Shown here one piece after another: positions 9,005 to 17,850 of a stretch of DNA of 64,000 nucleotides (positions are counted from its first letter, which is position 1; every line of letters starts with the position of its first letter). Location of the stretch: NCBI RefSeq assembly GCF_039530285.1, contig NZ_BAAAOK010000011.1, forward strand, positions 434,001 through 498,000, read 5' to 3'. The notes under the pieces are model-generated. The model ran no database searches. It saw only the letters and a list, made by a program, of their open reading frames with translations, and was not told the origin of the DNA. The translations under genes and the position numbers were made by a program. This DNA comes from Actinomadura_C alba (lineage in GTDB: Bacteria > Actinomycetota > Actinomycetes > Streptosporangiales > Streptosporangiaceae).

Positions 9005-10875
9005 CGACCCGCCCCCCTCACGGCTTCGCCGTCCGGCGCGCCCGTCCGCACCGGCGGGCCGGCACCATCCGCGCCGTCCTGGAGCGGTGGCGCACCCGTC
9101 CCGTCCCGATCCGCCGGCGCATCGGCCGGGCGGAAGACCGCGCGGTAGGCGGGGTCGCGCCAGAGTTCGCGGTGCGGCCCGAAGGCCCTGATCGCGCCCT
9201 CGTCGATCCAGGCGACCAGATCGGCCCGGCTCGCGGTCGCCGCCCGGTGCGCGACGATGAGCCGGGTGCGGTCTCCGAACTCCTTGGTGAGGGCGCGGCT
9301 CACCTGCAGCTCCGTGGCCGTGTCGAGACTCGACGTCGCGTCGTCGAGAATGAGCAACCGTTCGGCCTGCGCGAACGCCCGCGCGAGCCCGAGTCGCTGC
9401 ACCTCCCCGCCGGACATCGGCGCGGCCTTCAGCGGCGTCGCGTAGCCCCGGGGCAACCGGCGGATGAAGGTGTCCGCGCACGCGGCGCGGGCCGCCTCGC
9501 CGATGCGGCCGGACAGATCCCGTGGCGACGAGACGACCGCACCGAAGCCGATCACGTCGGCGAGCGTGTCACCGACCAGCACCGGTCGCTCGAAGGCGTA
9601 GCCGACCGCTCTGCGCAGCGCGGCCCGGTCGAGTTCCCGGAGCGGAACGCCGTCCAGCAGCACCTCTCCCGCCTCCGGTTCGGTGAGCCGGCCGGCGAGG
9701 GCGGCGAGCAGCGACTTGCCGGCTCCGGACCGGCCGACGACCGCGACCGCCGCCCCGGCGGGCACGATCAGGTCGACGCCGCGGAGCACGGGATCCCTCG
9801 GCGCGGGGCCGTCCGGTGCGAGGCCCTTCGGCGCCGGTTCGCCGCCCGGCCGCGCGGTGACTCCGCGGAGCTCCAGCCGGCCGCCGCCACCGGACGGCAG
9901 CGTCCGGGTGCCGTACGCCGTGGGCGGCTCGCGCAGCACCTCGACCGCACGCCGCGCCGCCGCACGGCCCCGCACCACGCGGTTGGCGAACAGCACCACG
10001 GCGTCGAGACCGGACCCGAGAACGGCATACCGCCCGGCGGCCAGCAGTTCGCCGAGGGTGATGCGGTCCCAGAACAGCATCAGGCCGGCCGTGGCGAGAA
10101 CCGCGACCTCGATCAGCGGCATGACGAGTGCGCCCTGCACCGTCATCCGGGTCTGTGTCCGCCACATCGCGAAGCCGTGCGCGCGCAGGTCCGCGAGCGG
10201 GCCGAGCACCCGCTGCGTCTCGCGTCGCTGGGTTCCCGCGGCGGCGACCGTACGGGCCCCGGCGAGCGCGTCGAGCAGCCGGGCGGCGATGTCGCCCTGG
10301 GCCCTCTGGTAGCGCGCGGTGACGTCCGACGCCTCGCGGACGAACCCGCGGAGCATCACGGCCAGTACCGCCATGCCGGTCAGGAAGGCGGCGGCGAGCA
10401 GGGGGTCGATGAGCGCGAGGGCGATGAGGCTGCCGACGGCCGGAAGCGCCGAGGCCGCCGCCATGGCCGCCGCCGAGGCGGCGTTGCCCGCGTCGTCGGC
10501 TCCCGCCACCACCCGGCCGACCAGGTCACCGGACTCGAACCGGCGGGCGCCGCGCGGGCCGAGGGCGAGCACGTGGCCGAGCAGGGTGTGCCGCAGCCAG
10601 GCGGTCGCCCGAGCGCGGCTCATCCCGGCGGCGAGATCCCCGAGCGCCTCCCCGGCGATGCAGACCGCGATGAGGACGGTGCATGCGGCGACCCAGTGGC
10701 CCGTTCCCGAGCCCGCCATCACGGCGTCGACGGCACGGCCGAGCGCCGCCGGCAGCAGGATCTCCGCGAGCGCCGTCAGGGTGGTCGCGACGGCCAGGAC
10801 CACCACCCATCCGCCGCCACGGCGTACGACGCTGGTCAGCAGGCGGTCCGCCGCCCGCCGGTCCGAGTTCGTCAA
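9001..10875 (-). CDS. ABC exporter half-transporter, degenerate-site subunit (RamA/AmfB-like)
   Basis: A 624-residue exporter half. The TTG at 10875 is favoured because GGGAGG sits just upstream; reading on adds 31 residues without family resemblance. The ATPase has Walker A GRSGAGKSLL, signature MSGGEVQRLG and an H-loop (IVAHRA), but Walker B reads LILDDATSSLD, with Asp replacing the catalytic Glu, and the Q-loop Gln is Glu (YAFERPVLV). Such changes are typical of the degenerate-site partner in heterodimeric exporters. It overlaps the canonical partner gene by 4 nt and follows the lanthipeptide precursor by 118 nt, across a hairpin. Confidence 0.88.
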   Translation of the reverse strand: MTNSDRRAADRLLTSVVRRGGGWVVVLAVATTLTALAEILLPAALGRAVDAVMAGSGTGHWVAACTVLIAVCIAGEALGDLAAGMSRARATAWLRHTLLGHVLALGPRGARRFESGDLVGRVVAGADDAGNAASAAAMAAASALPAVGSLIALALIDPLLAAAFLTGMAVLAVMLRGFVREASDVTARYQRAQGDIAARLLDALAGARTVAAAGTQRRETQRVLGPLADLRAHGFAMWRTQTRMTVQGALVMPLIEVAVLATAGLMLFWDRITLGELLAAGRYAVLGSGLDAVVLFANRVVRGRAAARRAVEVLREPPTAYGTRTLPSGGGGRLELRGVTARPGGEPAPKGLAPDGPAPRDPVLRGVDLIVPAGAAVAVVGRSGAGKSLLAALAGRLTEPEAGEVLLDGVPLRELDRAALRRAVGYAFERPVLVGDTLADVIGFGAVVSSPRDLSGRIGEAARAACADTFIRRLPRGYATPLKAAPMSGGEVQRLGLARAFAQAERLLILDDATSSLDTATELQVSRALTKEFGDRTRLIVAHRAATASRADLVAWIDEGAIRAFGPHRELWRDPAYRAVFRPADAPADRDGTGAPPLQDGADGAGPPVRTGAPDGEAVRGAGR

Positions 10876-10938
10876 ACGTCCTCCCGCCGCACTGCCCGAG
10901 CCGGCCACGTGCGCGTACACTCGAGGGAAATGGGAGGC

Positions 10939-10976
10939 CCCGGGCGGAGCCCTGGAGACCAGAGCCACCGCCCGGG
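10939..10976 (-). terminator. Attenuator-like hairpin between precursor and exporter genes
   Basis: CCCGGGCGG (10939-10947) pairs perfectly with CCGCCCGGG (10968-10976) around a 20-nt loop. On the transcribed minus strand it is followed by a mildly T-rich stretch. It lies 18 nt after the precursor stop and before the first exporter gene, where a partial terminator would give more precursor mRNA than transporter mRNA. Confidence 0.5.
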
Positions 10977-10993
10977 ACCCGGGGAAACCGCTC

Positions 10994-11110
10994 TTAGCAG
11001 AGCAGCAGGCTCAGGGTGCTGGCCCCGCCGCCGCCGCAGCTCTTGCTGTGACTGCTGTGCCCGCCCGGAATCTCGGCGAGCTCCATGCCCTGCAGGTCAA
11101 GAAGCGCCAT
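10994..11110 (-). CDS. Class III lanthipeptide precursor, SapB/AmfS-like
   Basis: A 38-residue peptide. The leader opens MALLDLQGMEL, which matches the conserved (I/L)LDLQ-type motif that class III leaders use to dock on LanKC; SapB and AmfS precursors begin similarly. The core holds seven Ser/Thr and two Cys: Ser19-x2-Ser22-x2-Cys25 and Ser31-x2-Ser34-x3-Cys38. The second motif ends SLLLC as SapB does, suggesting labionin or lanthionine rings (inferred). A strong AGGAGG lies upstream of the ATG. The gene starts 14 nt inside the 3' end of lanKC, so translation is probably coupled, and stops at TAA 10994. After modification the peptide may act as a morphogenetic surfactant for aerial growth, by analogy with SapB; antimicrobial action is the alternative. 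Confidence 0.9.
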   Translation of the reverse strand: MALLDLQGMELAEIPGGHSSHSKSCGGGGASTLSLLLC

Positions 11111-13784
11111 TGCGTGTCCACCTCCTCTCCCGACTCGTCCGGCTCTTGGTGGTGCCGGCTTCCAGCAGCGGCAGTGCAACGGGTTCGCCGTGCAAGGCCG
11201 CGCCCAGGGCCAGCAGGACGCCCGCCGTTCCGGTGGCGAGGTCCATCGAGAGCCGGTACAGCTGATCACCAGGGAACGCGAGGTCGCCCTGGTAAGTGAG
11301 TGCGTGCCACGCCAGGTTGCGCACCTGCAGCGACACGTGGGGGTCGGCCGCGGCGCGGCCCGGCTCGAAGCCGCGCGCGAGGTGGGCGAGCAGGCCGGCC
11401 CTGCCGTTGAAGAGCCCGGACTGCACCGTGAAGGGTGAGCGGACGCCACGGCCGATGTCGTCGGCGGCCTGCTGAAAGCGCTCGTCGCCGCGCTGGGCGA
11501 GGTACTCCTCGAGCACGACCGCGATGCCCGCGGCGCCCCGGTTCAGGTACGGCACGGTGCGCCAGCCCTCGTCGACGTGCAGGGTTCCGTCCGGCCGCGT
11601 CGTGCAGCGGCGCAGGTCCTGCCCGAGAGCGGTGGCGGCGTGGTCCAGCCAGGTCGCGTCACCGGTGTCCTCGAACATCCGGATGAACAGCAGCGCGGGG
11701 CCCGACGACCCTTCGAACAGGCCGGCGTGGGGATGGTCGCCTCCGCTGGTCTCGGGCACGTCGTCGACGCCGCCGAGCCGGTCCGCGACGATCTCGGCCG
11801 CCCGCACCGCCGCTTCGCGGAAGGTGGACTCGCCAGTGCGCCGGGCGAAGTGGCGGAGGTTCAGCCCGACACCGGCCAGGCCCCCTCCGAGATCCAGGCC
11901 GAGGCCCTCCCATCTCTCGCCGAGGCAGATCTCCACGATCTTCAGTGCCTCGTCACGATGGCCGAGGTGCTCCAGCACGTGGGCGATACCGTGCAGTCCC
12001 TCGTAGAAACCGAGCCTGGTGCCCTCGCGCGGCGTGAGCGCCCGCTGGATCAGCCACTGCTCGTGCTCCGGGTGGCGACCCGCCCCGGTGACGTCGAGGG
12101 CGTACAGGACGCCCGCCGCGCCATGGGAGATGTTCATGCCGCCCGTGGCGAACTGCTCGATGTCCCCGGGGAACAGCCGGTCATCGCGGCCGGGGGTCGC
12201 GCTGGCCAGTATCGCGCGGCTCATGGACGCGCGGGCCCGCTCCCAGCCCTCCGGCGTCGGCTCCAGCGCCGGCGGGCCGGGCTCGGTCGTACGGACGCGT
12301 GGCCGGCCGGCGTCGTGTGCGCGGCCGGCGTCGTGGAACCGGCGGGAGTGCTCACCGCCCGGGTCGATGATCTCGACCGCCTCGTCGAGGAAGTCCCGGG
12401 GCACCGGGAAGGCCTCGGCGACGATGTCGGCGAAGTGACGGGCCTTGCCGCGCTCGAGCACGAGCAGGGTGGTGATGGGCAGGAAGAGCGCCAGGCGCAG
12501 GCAGGCCAGGGCGTACCTGTCGCGCTCGAACCCCTCGCGGTCGTTCGGGGCGGCGAATCCCGGGTGGGCCAGTGAGGGCCGCTGTGCCTGCTCGACGGGG
12601 GCCGCCACCTCGTAGTCGATGAGGGCGACGCTGTCGTCGGGACGCACCATGATGTTGAACGGGTGGAGGTCGCCGAAGACGAAGCCTCGTTCGTGGATCC
12701 GCTCGATCGCCTGCTCGACGCGGTGGTAGACGCCCAGCGCCCACTCGGTGTAGTCCGCCGTCCGCTCGCCCGACTGCGTCGGGTCGCTCAGCGGATACCG
12801 CTCGCTGAACATCTGGTTGAGCGGTTTGCCCTCGATGAGGTCCTGCACCAGGAAGTGGTGCTCGCCGAGGGTGAAGTGGTCGCGGACGCCGGGCACCGCG
12901 TCGACGCCGGCGAGCGACTCCATGATGGAGCGTTCGTGGGCGAGGCGGGTGACCGCGTCGGCGCCGTCGTAGGCGAGGCCCGCGTGCGGCCGCGCCTCTT
13001 TGAGCACCACCTCGTCGCCCGTCCGCAGATCGCGGCCGGCGTAGACCCCGCCGCCGTTGGAGAAGTGCAGGACGCGTTCGACCTTGTAGGGCAGGCCCTG
13101 AACGGTCGTCGCGGACCGGGCCTTCAGATGGGGCTCCAGGAAGGCCGGCAACTCCACCCATGGCGGCATGGTGAAGACGGGGGTCCGGCGGTCGGGGACC
13201 AGCCGCCCGTCCGGGTCCTCGATGGCCGGCTCCAGGACGCCCCGGTCGGAGACGCAGTAGCGCGGGGCGAACCCCCCGTACCGCACGTACAGCGGTCCTT
13301 CGCCCCAGCGCAGGTCGCTGAGAATGTACGGCCCGGGCCGCCCCGCCAGAATGTCACCGAGCTCGGTGAGTACCAGTTCGAGACGTTTTTCGTTTTCCGG
13401 GTAAATTGTTACGAGTTTTCCGCTGGCTCCGCGGCTGGCGTACTTGGCATTGCGCATGTGCAGCACATGCCTGGCCCGGAGGAACTTGAAAGAGATGAGG
13501 CGCGGGACGCAGTAGTCCCACACCTCATCCAGAATCTCCTCGGCATTGTCGAGACACGCCGAGACATGAATCTTCCAGCCTTGGCCGGGCAGTTCGGCGG
13601 CCTCGGGCAGGCTCTCGTCCGGGCCGTAGACCAGCCAGTCGTCCTGCTCGAACCGCTGCCATCCCGGCGGGACCGGTCGGCCGGCCATCGCGTAGTCGAG
13701 ATCGAGGCCGCCGGTCTGTGGCGCCACCGGCGAGTCATAGAAAAGCGGATCCACCATGCAGTAGAGCTCATACCGCTTGTCCAT
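11097..13784 (-). CDS. lanKC: Class III lanthionine synthetase LanKC (RamC/AmfT-like)
   Basis: An 895-residue three-domain enzyme that dehydrates Ser/Thr and cyclises with Cys. Residues about 1-210 form the lyase-like N-terminal region. About 230-480 is a kinase domain with Lys262 (VVLKEA), a GDLHPFN catalytic loop (Asp372) and IDYE in place of DFG (Asp390). About 520-890 is a LanC-like cyclase with repeated GG/GLHG/GRAG motifs (LGFYEGLHGIAHVL, GLFNGRAGLL) but without the Cys-Cys-His zinc site, as usual in class III. The ATG at 13784 (MDKRYELY) is chosen from GAGG placement; a start three or more residues earlier is possible. It leads the operon lanKC-lanA-two exporters, the ramCSAB/amfTSBA order. 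Confidence 0.93.
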   Translation of the reverse strand: MDKRYELYCMVDPLFYDSPVAPQTGGLDLDYAMAGRPVPPGWQRFEQDDWLVYGPDESLPEAAELPGQGWKIHVSACLDNAEEILDEVWDYCVPRLISFKFLRARHVLHMRNAKYASRGASGKLVTIYPENEKRLELVLTELGDILAGRPGPYILSDLRWGEGPLYVRYGGFAPRYCVSDRGVLEPAIEDPDGRLVPDRRTPVFTMPPWVELPAFLEPHLKARSATTVQGLPYKVERVLHFSNGGGVYAGRDLRTGDEVVLKEARPHAGLAYDGADAVTRLAHERSIMESLAGVDAVPGVRDHFTLGEHHFLVQDLIEGKPLNQMFSERYPLSDPTQSGERTADYTEWALGVYHRVEQAIERIHERGFVFGDLHPFNIMVRPDDSVALIDYEVAAPVEQAQRPSLAHPGFAAPNDREGFERDRYALACLRLALFLPITTLLVLERGKARHFADIVAEAFPVPRDFLDEAVEIIDPGGEHSRRFHDAGRAHDAGRPRVRTTEPGPPALEPTPEGWERARASMSRAILASATPGRDDRLFPGDIEQFATGGMNISHGAAGVLYALDVTGAGRHPEHEQWLIQRALTPREGTRLGFYEGLHGIAHVLEHLGHRDEALKIVEICLGERWEGLGLDLGGGLAGVGLNLRHFARRTGESTFREAAVRAAEIVADRLGGVDDVPETSGGDHPHAGLFEGSSGPALLFIRMFEDTGDATWLDHAATALGQDLRRCTTRPDGTLHVDEGWRTVPYLNRGAAGIAVVLEEYLAQRGDERFQQAADDIGRGVRSPFTVQSGLFNGRAGLLAHLARGFEPGRAAADPHVSLQVRNLAWHALTYQGDLAFPGDQLYRLSMDLATGTAGVLLALGAALHGEPVALPLLEAGTTKSRTSRERRWTRNGAS

Positions 13785-14000
13785 GCAGCCCATCCTCTGG
13801 AGGTCGTACCCGCCCGGCATGAAATGTCGGAAAAGTTACGGCGTGTCATCACAGTGCCGAAGCCGGAAGCGGGCTCAGGAACTGCTTTGCGCAATCCAGA
13901 GAATTACAGGCGCACCTCGTCCGTACTAGTGACGGCGGTCACGACCTGACCGTGATTGTGTCATTCGCGGTTCGTTGAGCGTTGTATGACATCCACGCCC
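13785..14000 (-). promoter_or_regulatory. Upstream region of the lanthipeptide operon
   Basis: A 216-nt gap between the lanKC start and the stop of hutI, with no credible gene. Seen from the plus strand it contains GTGAC-GGCG-GTCAC (13930-13943) overlapping GGTCA-CGACC-TGACC, two short inverted repeats about 145 nt from lanKC. The word GTGTCAT occurs at about 13850 and 13958. These are candidate sites for the response regulators at 4130 and 6429. No clear -35/-10 pair could be assigned. Confidence 0.35.
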
Positions 14001-15161
14001 TCACCAGGCGATACGCCCGGCCCTCCACACGGCGGCGACCTGCGGGACGCCGGGGCGGTAGGCGAGATGGACATGGGACGGGGCGTCCAGCATCAGCACG
14101 TCGGCACGGGCACCGACGGTGAGGTGACCCACGTCGCCGCGGCGCAGCGCCCGCGCGCCGCCCGCCGTCGCGGCCCATACCGCCTCGGCCGGGGTCATCT
14201 TCATCTCCCGGACCGCCAGCGCGATGCAGAAGGCCATGCTCGAGGTGTAACAGGAACCCGGATTGCAGTCGGTCGCGAGCGCCACCGTCGCGCCGGCCTC
14301 GATCAGCCACCGCGCGTCCGGATAGGGCTGCCGCGTGGAGAACTCCACGCCCGGTAGCAGGGTGGCGACCGTCTCCGAACCCGCGAGCGCGTCGACGTCA
14401 CGGTCGGACAGGAACGTGCAGTGGTCGGCCGACGCGGCGCCGTAGGCCACCGCCAGCTGCACGCCCGGCCCGTGACCGAGCTGGTTGGCATGCAGCCTGG
14501 GCAGCAGCCCGGCCTTGACCCCGGCCTCAATGATCTCGCGGGTCTGGTCGGGGTCGAAGGCGCCCCGTTCGCAGAACACGTCGATCCACCGGGCGTACGG
14601 CGCGCAGGCCGCGAGCATCTCGCCCTTGACGAGGTTGACGTAGGTCTGCGGGTCGTGCGCGTACTCGCCCGGCACCACGTGCGCGCCCAGGAAGGTGACC
14701 TCGTCGACCACCTCCGAGGCGATGCGTACGGCCCGCTCCTCGTCGGCGGCCGTGAGCCCGTAGCCGGACTTGCACTCGACGGTGGTCGTCCCCTGCCGGG
14801 CCATCTCGTCGACGAGCCGGGTGAGGTTGGCCCGCAGATCGGCGTCCGAGGCCGCCCGGGTCGCCGTCACGGTGGTGAGGATCCCGCCGGCCGCGTACGG
14901 CTGCCCGCTCATCCGGGCCGCGTACTCCTCGGCACGCTCGCCGGCGAACACCAGATGCGCGTGTGAGTCGACGAATCCCGGCAGCACCGCCCGTCCGCGG
15001 GCATCGTAGAAATCGTCCGCCTCGGGCGCGTCGGCCGAGGGGCCCACCCACACCACCCGGTCGCCCTGAATGACCATCGCGGCGTCGCGCAGGATCCCGA
15101 GCTCCCCCTCGCCGTCCGCGGGGTCGTTGGTGACGAGTTCGCCGATGTTGGAGATGATCAC
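14001..15161 (-). CDS. hutI: Imidazolonepropionase HutI
   Basis: Opens the imidazolone ring of 4-imidazolone-5-propionate to give N-formimidoyl-L-glutamate, step three of histidine degradation. The amidohydrolase metal motif is GFVDSHAHLVFAG, with the family signatures GYGL, HANQLGHG and ATDCNPGS. The GTG at 15161 is picked because GGAG lies eight bases upstream; GTG 15167 is only two bases from that site. Length 386 fits the family. It is cut off from the other hut genes by a lipoprotein gene and a kinase gene on the same strand, so it may have its own promoter in the 111-nt gap before it. Confidence 0.93.
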   Translation of the reverse strand: MIISNIGELVTNDPADGEGELGILRDAAMVIQGDRVVWVGPSADAPEADDFYDARGRAVLPGFVDSHAHLVFAGERAEEYAARMSGQPYAAGGILTTVTATRAASDADLRANLTRLVDEMARQGTTTVECKSGYGLTAADEERAVRIASEVVDEVTFLGAHVVPGEYAHDPQTYVNLVKGEMLAACAPYARWIDVFCERGAFDPDQTREIIEAGVKAGLLPRLHANQLGHGPGVQLAVAYGAASADHCTFLSDRDVDALAGSETVATLLPGVEFSTRQPYPDARWLIEAGATVALATDCNPGSCYTSSMAFCIALAVREMKMTPAEAVWAATAGGARALRRGDVGHLTVGARADVLMLDAPSHVHLAYRPGVPQVAAVWRAGRIAW

Positions 15162-15272
15162 ACTCACCACTCCAGCATCGCAGCTCACGGCACGCGTACG
15201 GGATGTGGGGTGCGGCGACACGCGGGCGCGCCGGGTGGACGGCCCTCCCGGCTGTCGGTCCGGCCTGGCAGG

Positions 15273-17078
15273 TCAGGATCGAGTCGGGCTGGGAGCGGTG
15301 GGCAGGAGGGATGCGATGCCGGGTTGCAGCACATCCCGGACTTCGGCGTAGGAGCCCCCGAAGGTCAGGTCTCCACAGCCGTCACTGCCCGGGTGGAGCC
15401 ATGCCAGCTGGAACTCGCTGGAAGCGAAGAACGCGCTGAGGCGGGGTGGGGCCGTTCGCATGGCCGGGTTGTCAGAGTCGGACGTCACGGAGAAGAAGTC
15501 GGCCTTGGTGAACTGCCCGTCAGGGGAACACTGGCTCCACACGCGGCCCTGACCAACACGCTGCGCCACACGGGCCTGGAGCTTGCTCACACCTGCGGAC
15601 GTCAGCGTGCCGGGAAGAAAGATGTCGGTGGCCGTGAGCCTGCGGCCCGTACGCAGATCGACGTTGACGACTTCACCGCCCGGGGAGCCGTCGGCCTGCT
15701 GACACCAGTCGGAGCGCAACTGGTAGCGGACCGACAGCAGGCGGGGGCCGCGCAACCCGGTCTGGGCGACGGTGCTCACCTGGGTGGGACGGCCCGCGCA
15801 ACCGGCAGCGTTCTGGCCGGCACTCGCCCGGCCGATCTCGATGAGCCGATCCAGAGGGGCGCGCAGCACGAGATTGATGCGTCGTTCCAGAGCGGGGTCG
15901 CGCAGACCGCGAACCGTGACGTACTGCGCGTTCTGCACCAGTACCGAGGGGCTGGTGATCCGCTGGTTCTCGCTGGCCACGTTCACGATCGCCACCGGTG
16001 GCGGGGGCGGCGCATTCTCCGCCGTTGCGTAGAGCACCACGCCGGCCGTTGTAGCGATCACAGCGGCGCCTGCCACCCCCAGCACCCCCTTGCCCCCCGC
16101 GGTGGCCAGAAAGCCCTTGCCCGCCGTCGCTCCCGCGGCACCGGTCCCCGCGCCACCGCCGGCACCGGCGGCACCGCCGGCGCCGGCGCCGGCGGTCGTG
16201 GCGCCCGGGGTGACCATCAGTGCGCTGAGCGGGAAAAGCGCCGCCAGGGCAACGGCGGCGGCGGCCAGCGCGCGGACGCCTCGCTGTTCCCAGCCGATGC
16301 CGTACGCGGCGATCGCGGCGGACTCCAGTTCGGCGACGAAGGCCGCCGCGCCCGCAGGCCGCTGCCAGGGGCTCTTGGCCATCCCCTGAAGGACAAGAGG
16401 GCGCAGTGGCTCGGGCACCTCTTGGACATCGACCTGGGCGGTCAGGTGCTTGTTCATCAGGGCGACCTGCTCGACCCCCGCGTACGGCCGTCGCCCGGTG
16501 ACGCACTCGACGAACACGCAGGTGGCGGCATATACATCGGTAGCCGGGGTAGCAGCCTCACCACGCCACTGCTCCGGCGCCATGTAAGCGGGGGTCCCCG
16601 CGAAGGAGCCCTGCCCTGCCAACACGGCCACGCCGAAGTCGACCAGCTTGCTCAGCCCGTCGCCCTGCACCATTACGTTGGCCGGTTTGTAGTCGCGGTG
16701 CACGACCCCGAGATCGTGCGCCGCCGCCAGCCCGAGTAGCGAGCCCTTCAACACGGTCAGCGCCGCCTCCGGCGACAACGCCCCGTGGCGGTTGAGCACC
16801 TCCTTGAGCGACGTCCCGTTGATCGCCTCCATCACGATCGCCGCGCCGTGCTCGCTCGCCACGAACTGGTAGAGCCGGGCCACATACGGGCTCGTCAGCC
16901 GCCCCAGCATCTGCGCCTCGGTCCGCAGTCCCTCGATGGCCTGCGGGGAGCTCTGCGCCAGATACTTGATCGCTACTGGAGTCCGTGACTCCATATGCTG
17001 CGCCAAGACCACCCGGCCCTGCGCTCCTCGCCCAAGCTCCCGGTTCTCGATGAACCCCGCCAGCCGCCAGTCCGCCAT
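15273..17078 (-). CDS. Ser/Thr protein kinase with RsiV-like (DUF3298-type) C-terminal domain
   Basis: 601 residues from ATG 17078. Kinase motifs: GRGAQG, VAIKYL, HRDYKPAN (Asp129), VDFGVA, GTPAYMAPEQ. Two hydrophobic segments follow (about 268-289 and 331-351) separated by a long Gly/Ala run, then a C-terminal domain of about 240 residues with four or more cysteines. Its phrases VVNVDLRTGRRLTATDIF and LTFGGSYAEVRDVLQPGI resemble the DUF3298 fold seen in RsiV-type lysozyme-sensing anti-sigma factors; this is pattern recognition from memory, not a search. With two membrane spans the C-terminus would face the cytoplasm, with one it would be outside, and topology decides whether it can be a sensor. 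It sits inside the hut region. Confidence 0.8.
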   Translation of the reverse strand: MADWRLAGFIENRELGRGAQGRVVLAQHMESRTPVAIKYLAQSSPQAIEGLRTEAQMLGRLTSPYVARLYQFVASEHGAAIVMEAINGTSLKEVLNRHGALSPEAALTVLKGSLLGLAAAHDLGVVHRDYKPANVMVQGDGLSKLVDFGVAVLAGQGSFAGTPAYMAPEQWRGEAATPATDVYAATCVFVECVTGRRPYAGVEQVALMNKHLTAQVDVQEVPEPLRPLVLQGMAKSPWQRPAGAAAFVAELESAAIAAYGIGWEQRGVRALAAAAVALAALFPLSALMVTPGATTAGAGAGGAAGAGGGAGTGAAGATAGKGFLATAGGKGVLGVAGAAVIATTAGVVLYATAENAPPPPPVAIVNVASENQRITSPSVLVQNAQYVTVRGLRDPALERRINLVLRAPLDRLIEIGRASAGQNAAGCAGRPTQVSTVAQTGLRGPRLLSVRYQLRSDWCQQADGSPGGEVVNVDLRTGRRLTATDIFLPGTLTSAGVSKLQARVAQRVGQGRVWSQCSPDGQFTKADFFSVTSDSDNPAMRTAPPRLSAFFASSEFQLAWLHPGSDGCGDLTFGGSYAEVRDVLQPGIASLLPTAPSPTRS

Positions 17079-17224
17079 GCGTACCCCCACTGTCCTCGAC
17101 CAGGCATTCCAGCAGACAAGACGGTGCCATGGTGGAACAGGTTCGCGAGAAGTCGTATCGAATCCGCATCGCTACGGGTCAACCCCGAGACCGCCGGCCG
17201 GCGGGCGACCACACTCCGCCGGGC

Positions 17225-17764
17225 CTATGCTCGCCCGGCCATCGGCTCCGCGACGCGGAGATCGATGGTGTCGGAGTGCCCCGACCACGACAGCTTCAGC
17301 CGCCAGCAGCCCGGTTCCGGCAACTTGATCAGCGAGGGGCCGGCACCGCCGGTCATCTCGCGGTGGACCGGCTGCTGTGAACCGTCGCGGTAGGCGTCGA
17401 TCTTCAGTGGGCTGCTCGGCTGCTGACGCAATCGCGAGATCCAGAGGATCTTGCTTCCATCGCCGTCGCCCGGCCAGGCCCGGGTCGGGTACGCGAACAG
17501 CGCGGCGATCATGTCGCCCCGGGCGCTCACGACATGTGGTATCCGGGCGGCGCCGGCATCGGAGAAGCCGCTCCGGGCCCAGGTCGGCAGTGAGCCCTTC
17601 GCCACCCGCGGTGCGCAGGCTCCGGCCGCCCACGGCGCGGCCTGTGCCGCCGGTGCCGCGGTGCGGCTCTGGGCGGTGGCCTCGCCGGCCGGCCGCTGCG
17701 TCGAGGTGCAGGCCGCCAGGAAGGCCGCGGCGGCCGCCATCGCGATTGCCCGTCTGAACGCCAT
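17225..17764 (-). CDS. Putative lipoprotein of unknown function
   Basis: 179 residues from ATG 17764, with GGGAG eight bases upstream. The opening MAFRRAIAMAAAAAFLAACTS is a lipoprotein signal with a LAAC lipobox (Cys about residue 18). The mature part contains two further cysteines and a conserved-looking C-terminal segment (LPEPGCWRLKLSWSGHSDTIDL) of the type found in small actinobacterial cell-wall lipoproteins. Function not recognised. It lies between hutF and the kinase gene on the same strand; the 86-nt gap to hutF and 146-nt gap to the kinase suggest its own unit. Confidence 0.7.
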   Translation of the reverse strand: MAFRRAIAMAAAAAFLAACTSTQRPAGEATAQSRTAAPAAQAAPWAAGACAPRVAKGSLPTWARSGFSDAGAARIPHVVSARGDMIAALFAYPTRAWPGDGDGSKILWISRLRQQPSSPLKIDAYRDGSQQPVHREMTGGAGPSLIKLPEPGCWRLKLSWSGHSDTIDLRVAEPMAGRA

Positions 17765-17850
17765 CTGGTGGCTCCCAACGTCGCCGGAAGACCATAGTGC
17801 GCGCGTTTCCCGCCGAAGAACAGCTCGGTCGGGCAACATCGAACGACGGG

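Noticed and set aside
9005..9481. Upstream extension of the second ABC exporter frame
   Set aside because: It runs through the ATPase domain of the neighbouring exporter in another frame. The ATG at 9004 has a ribosome site and an ATGA overlap.
13785..14000. Riboswitch or second small peptide gene upstream of lanKC
   Set aside because: No aptamer-like structure and no short frame with a ribosome site and a lanthipeptide leader could be found on either strand.
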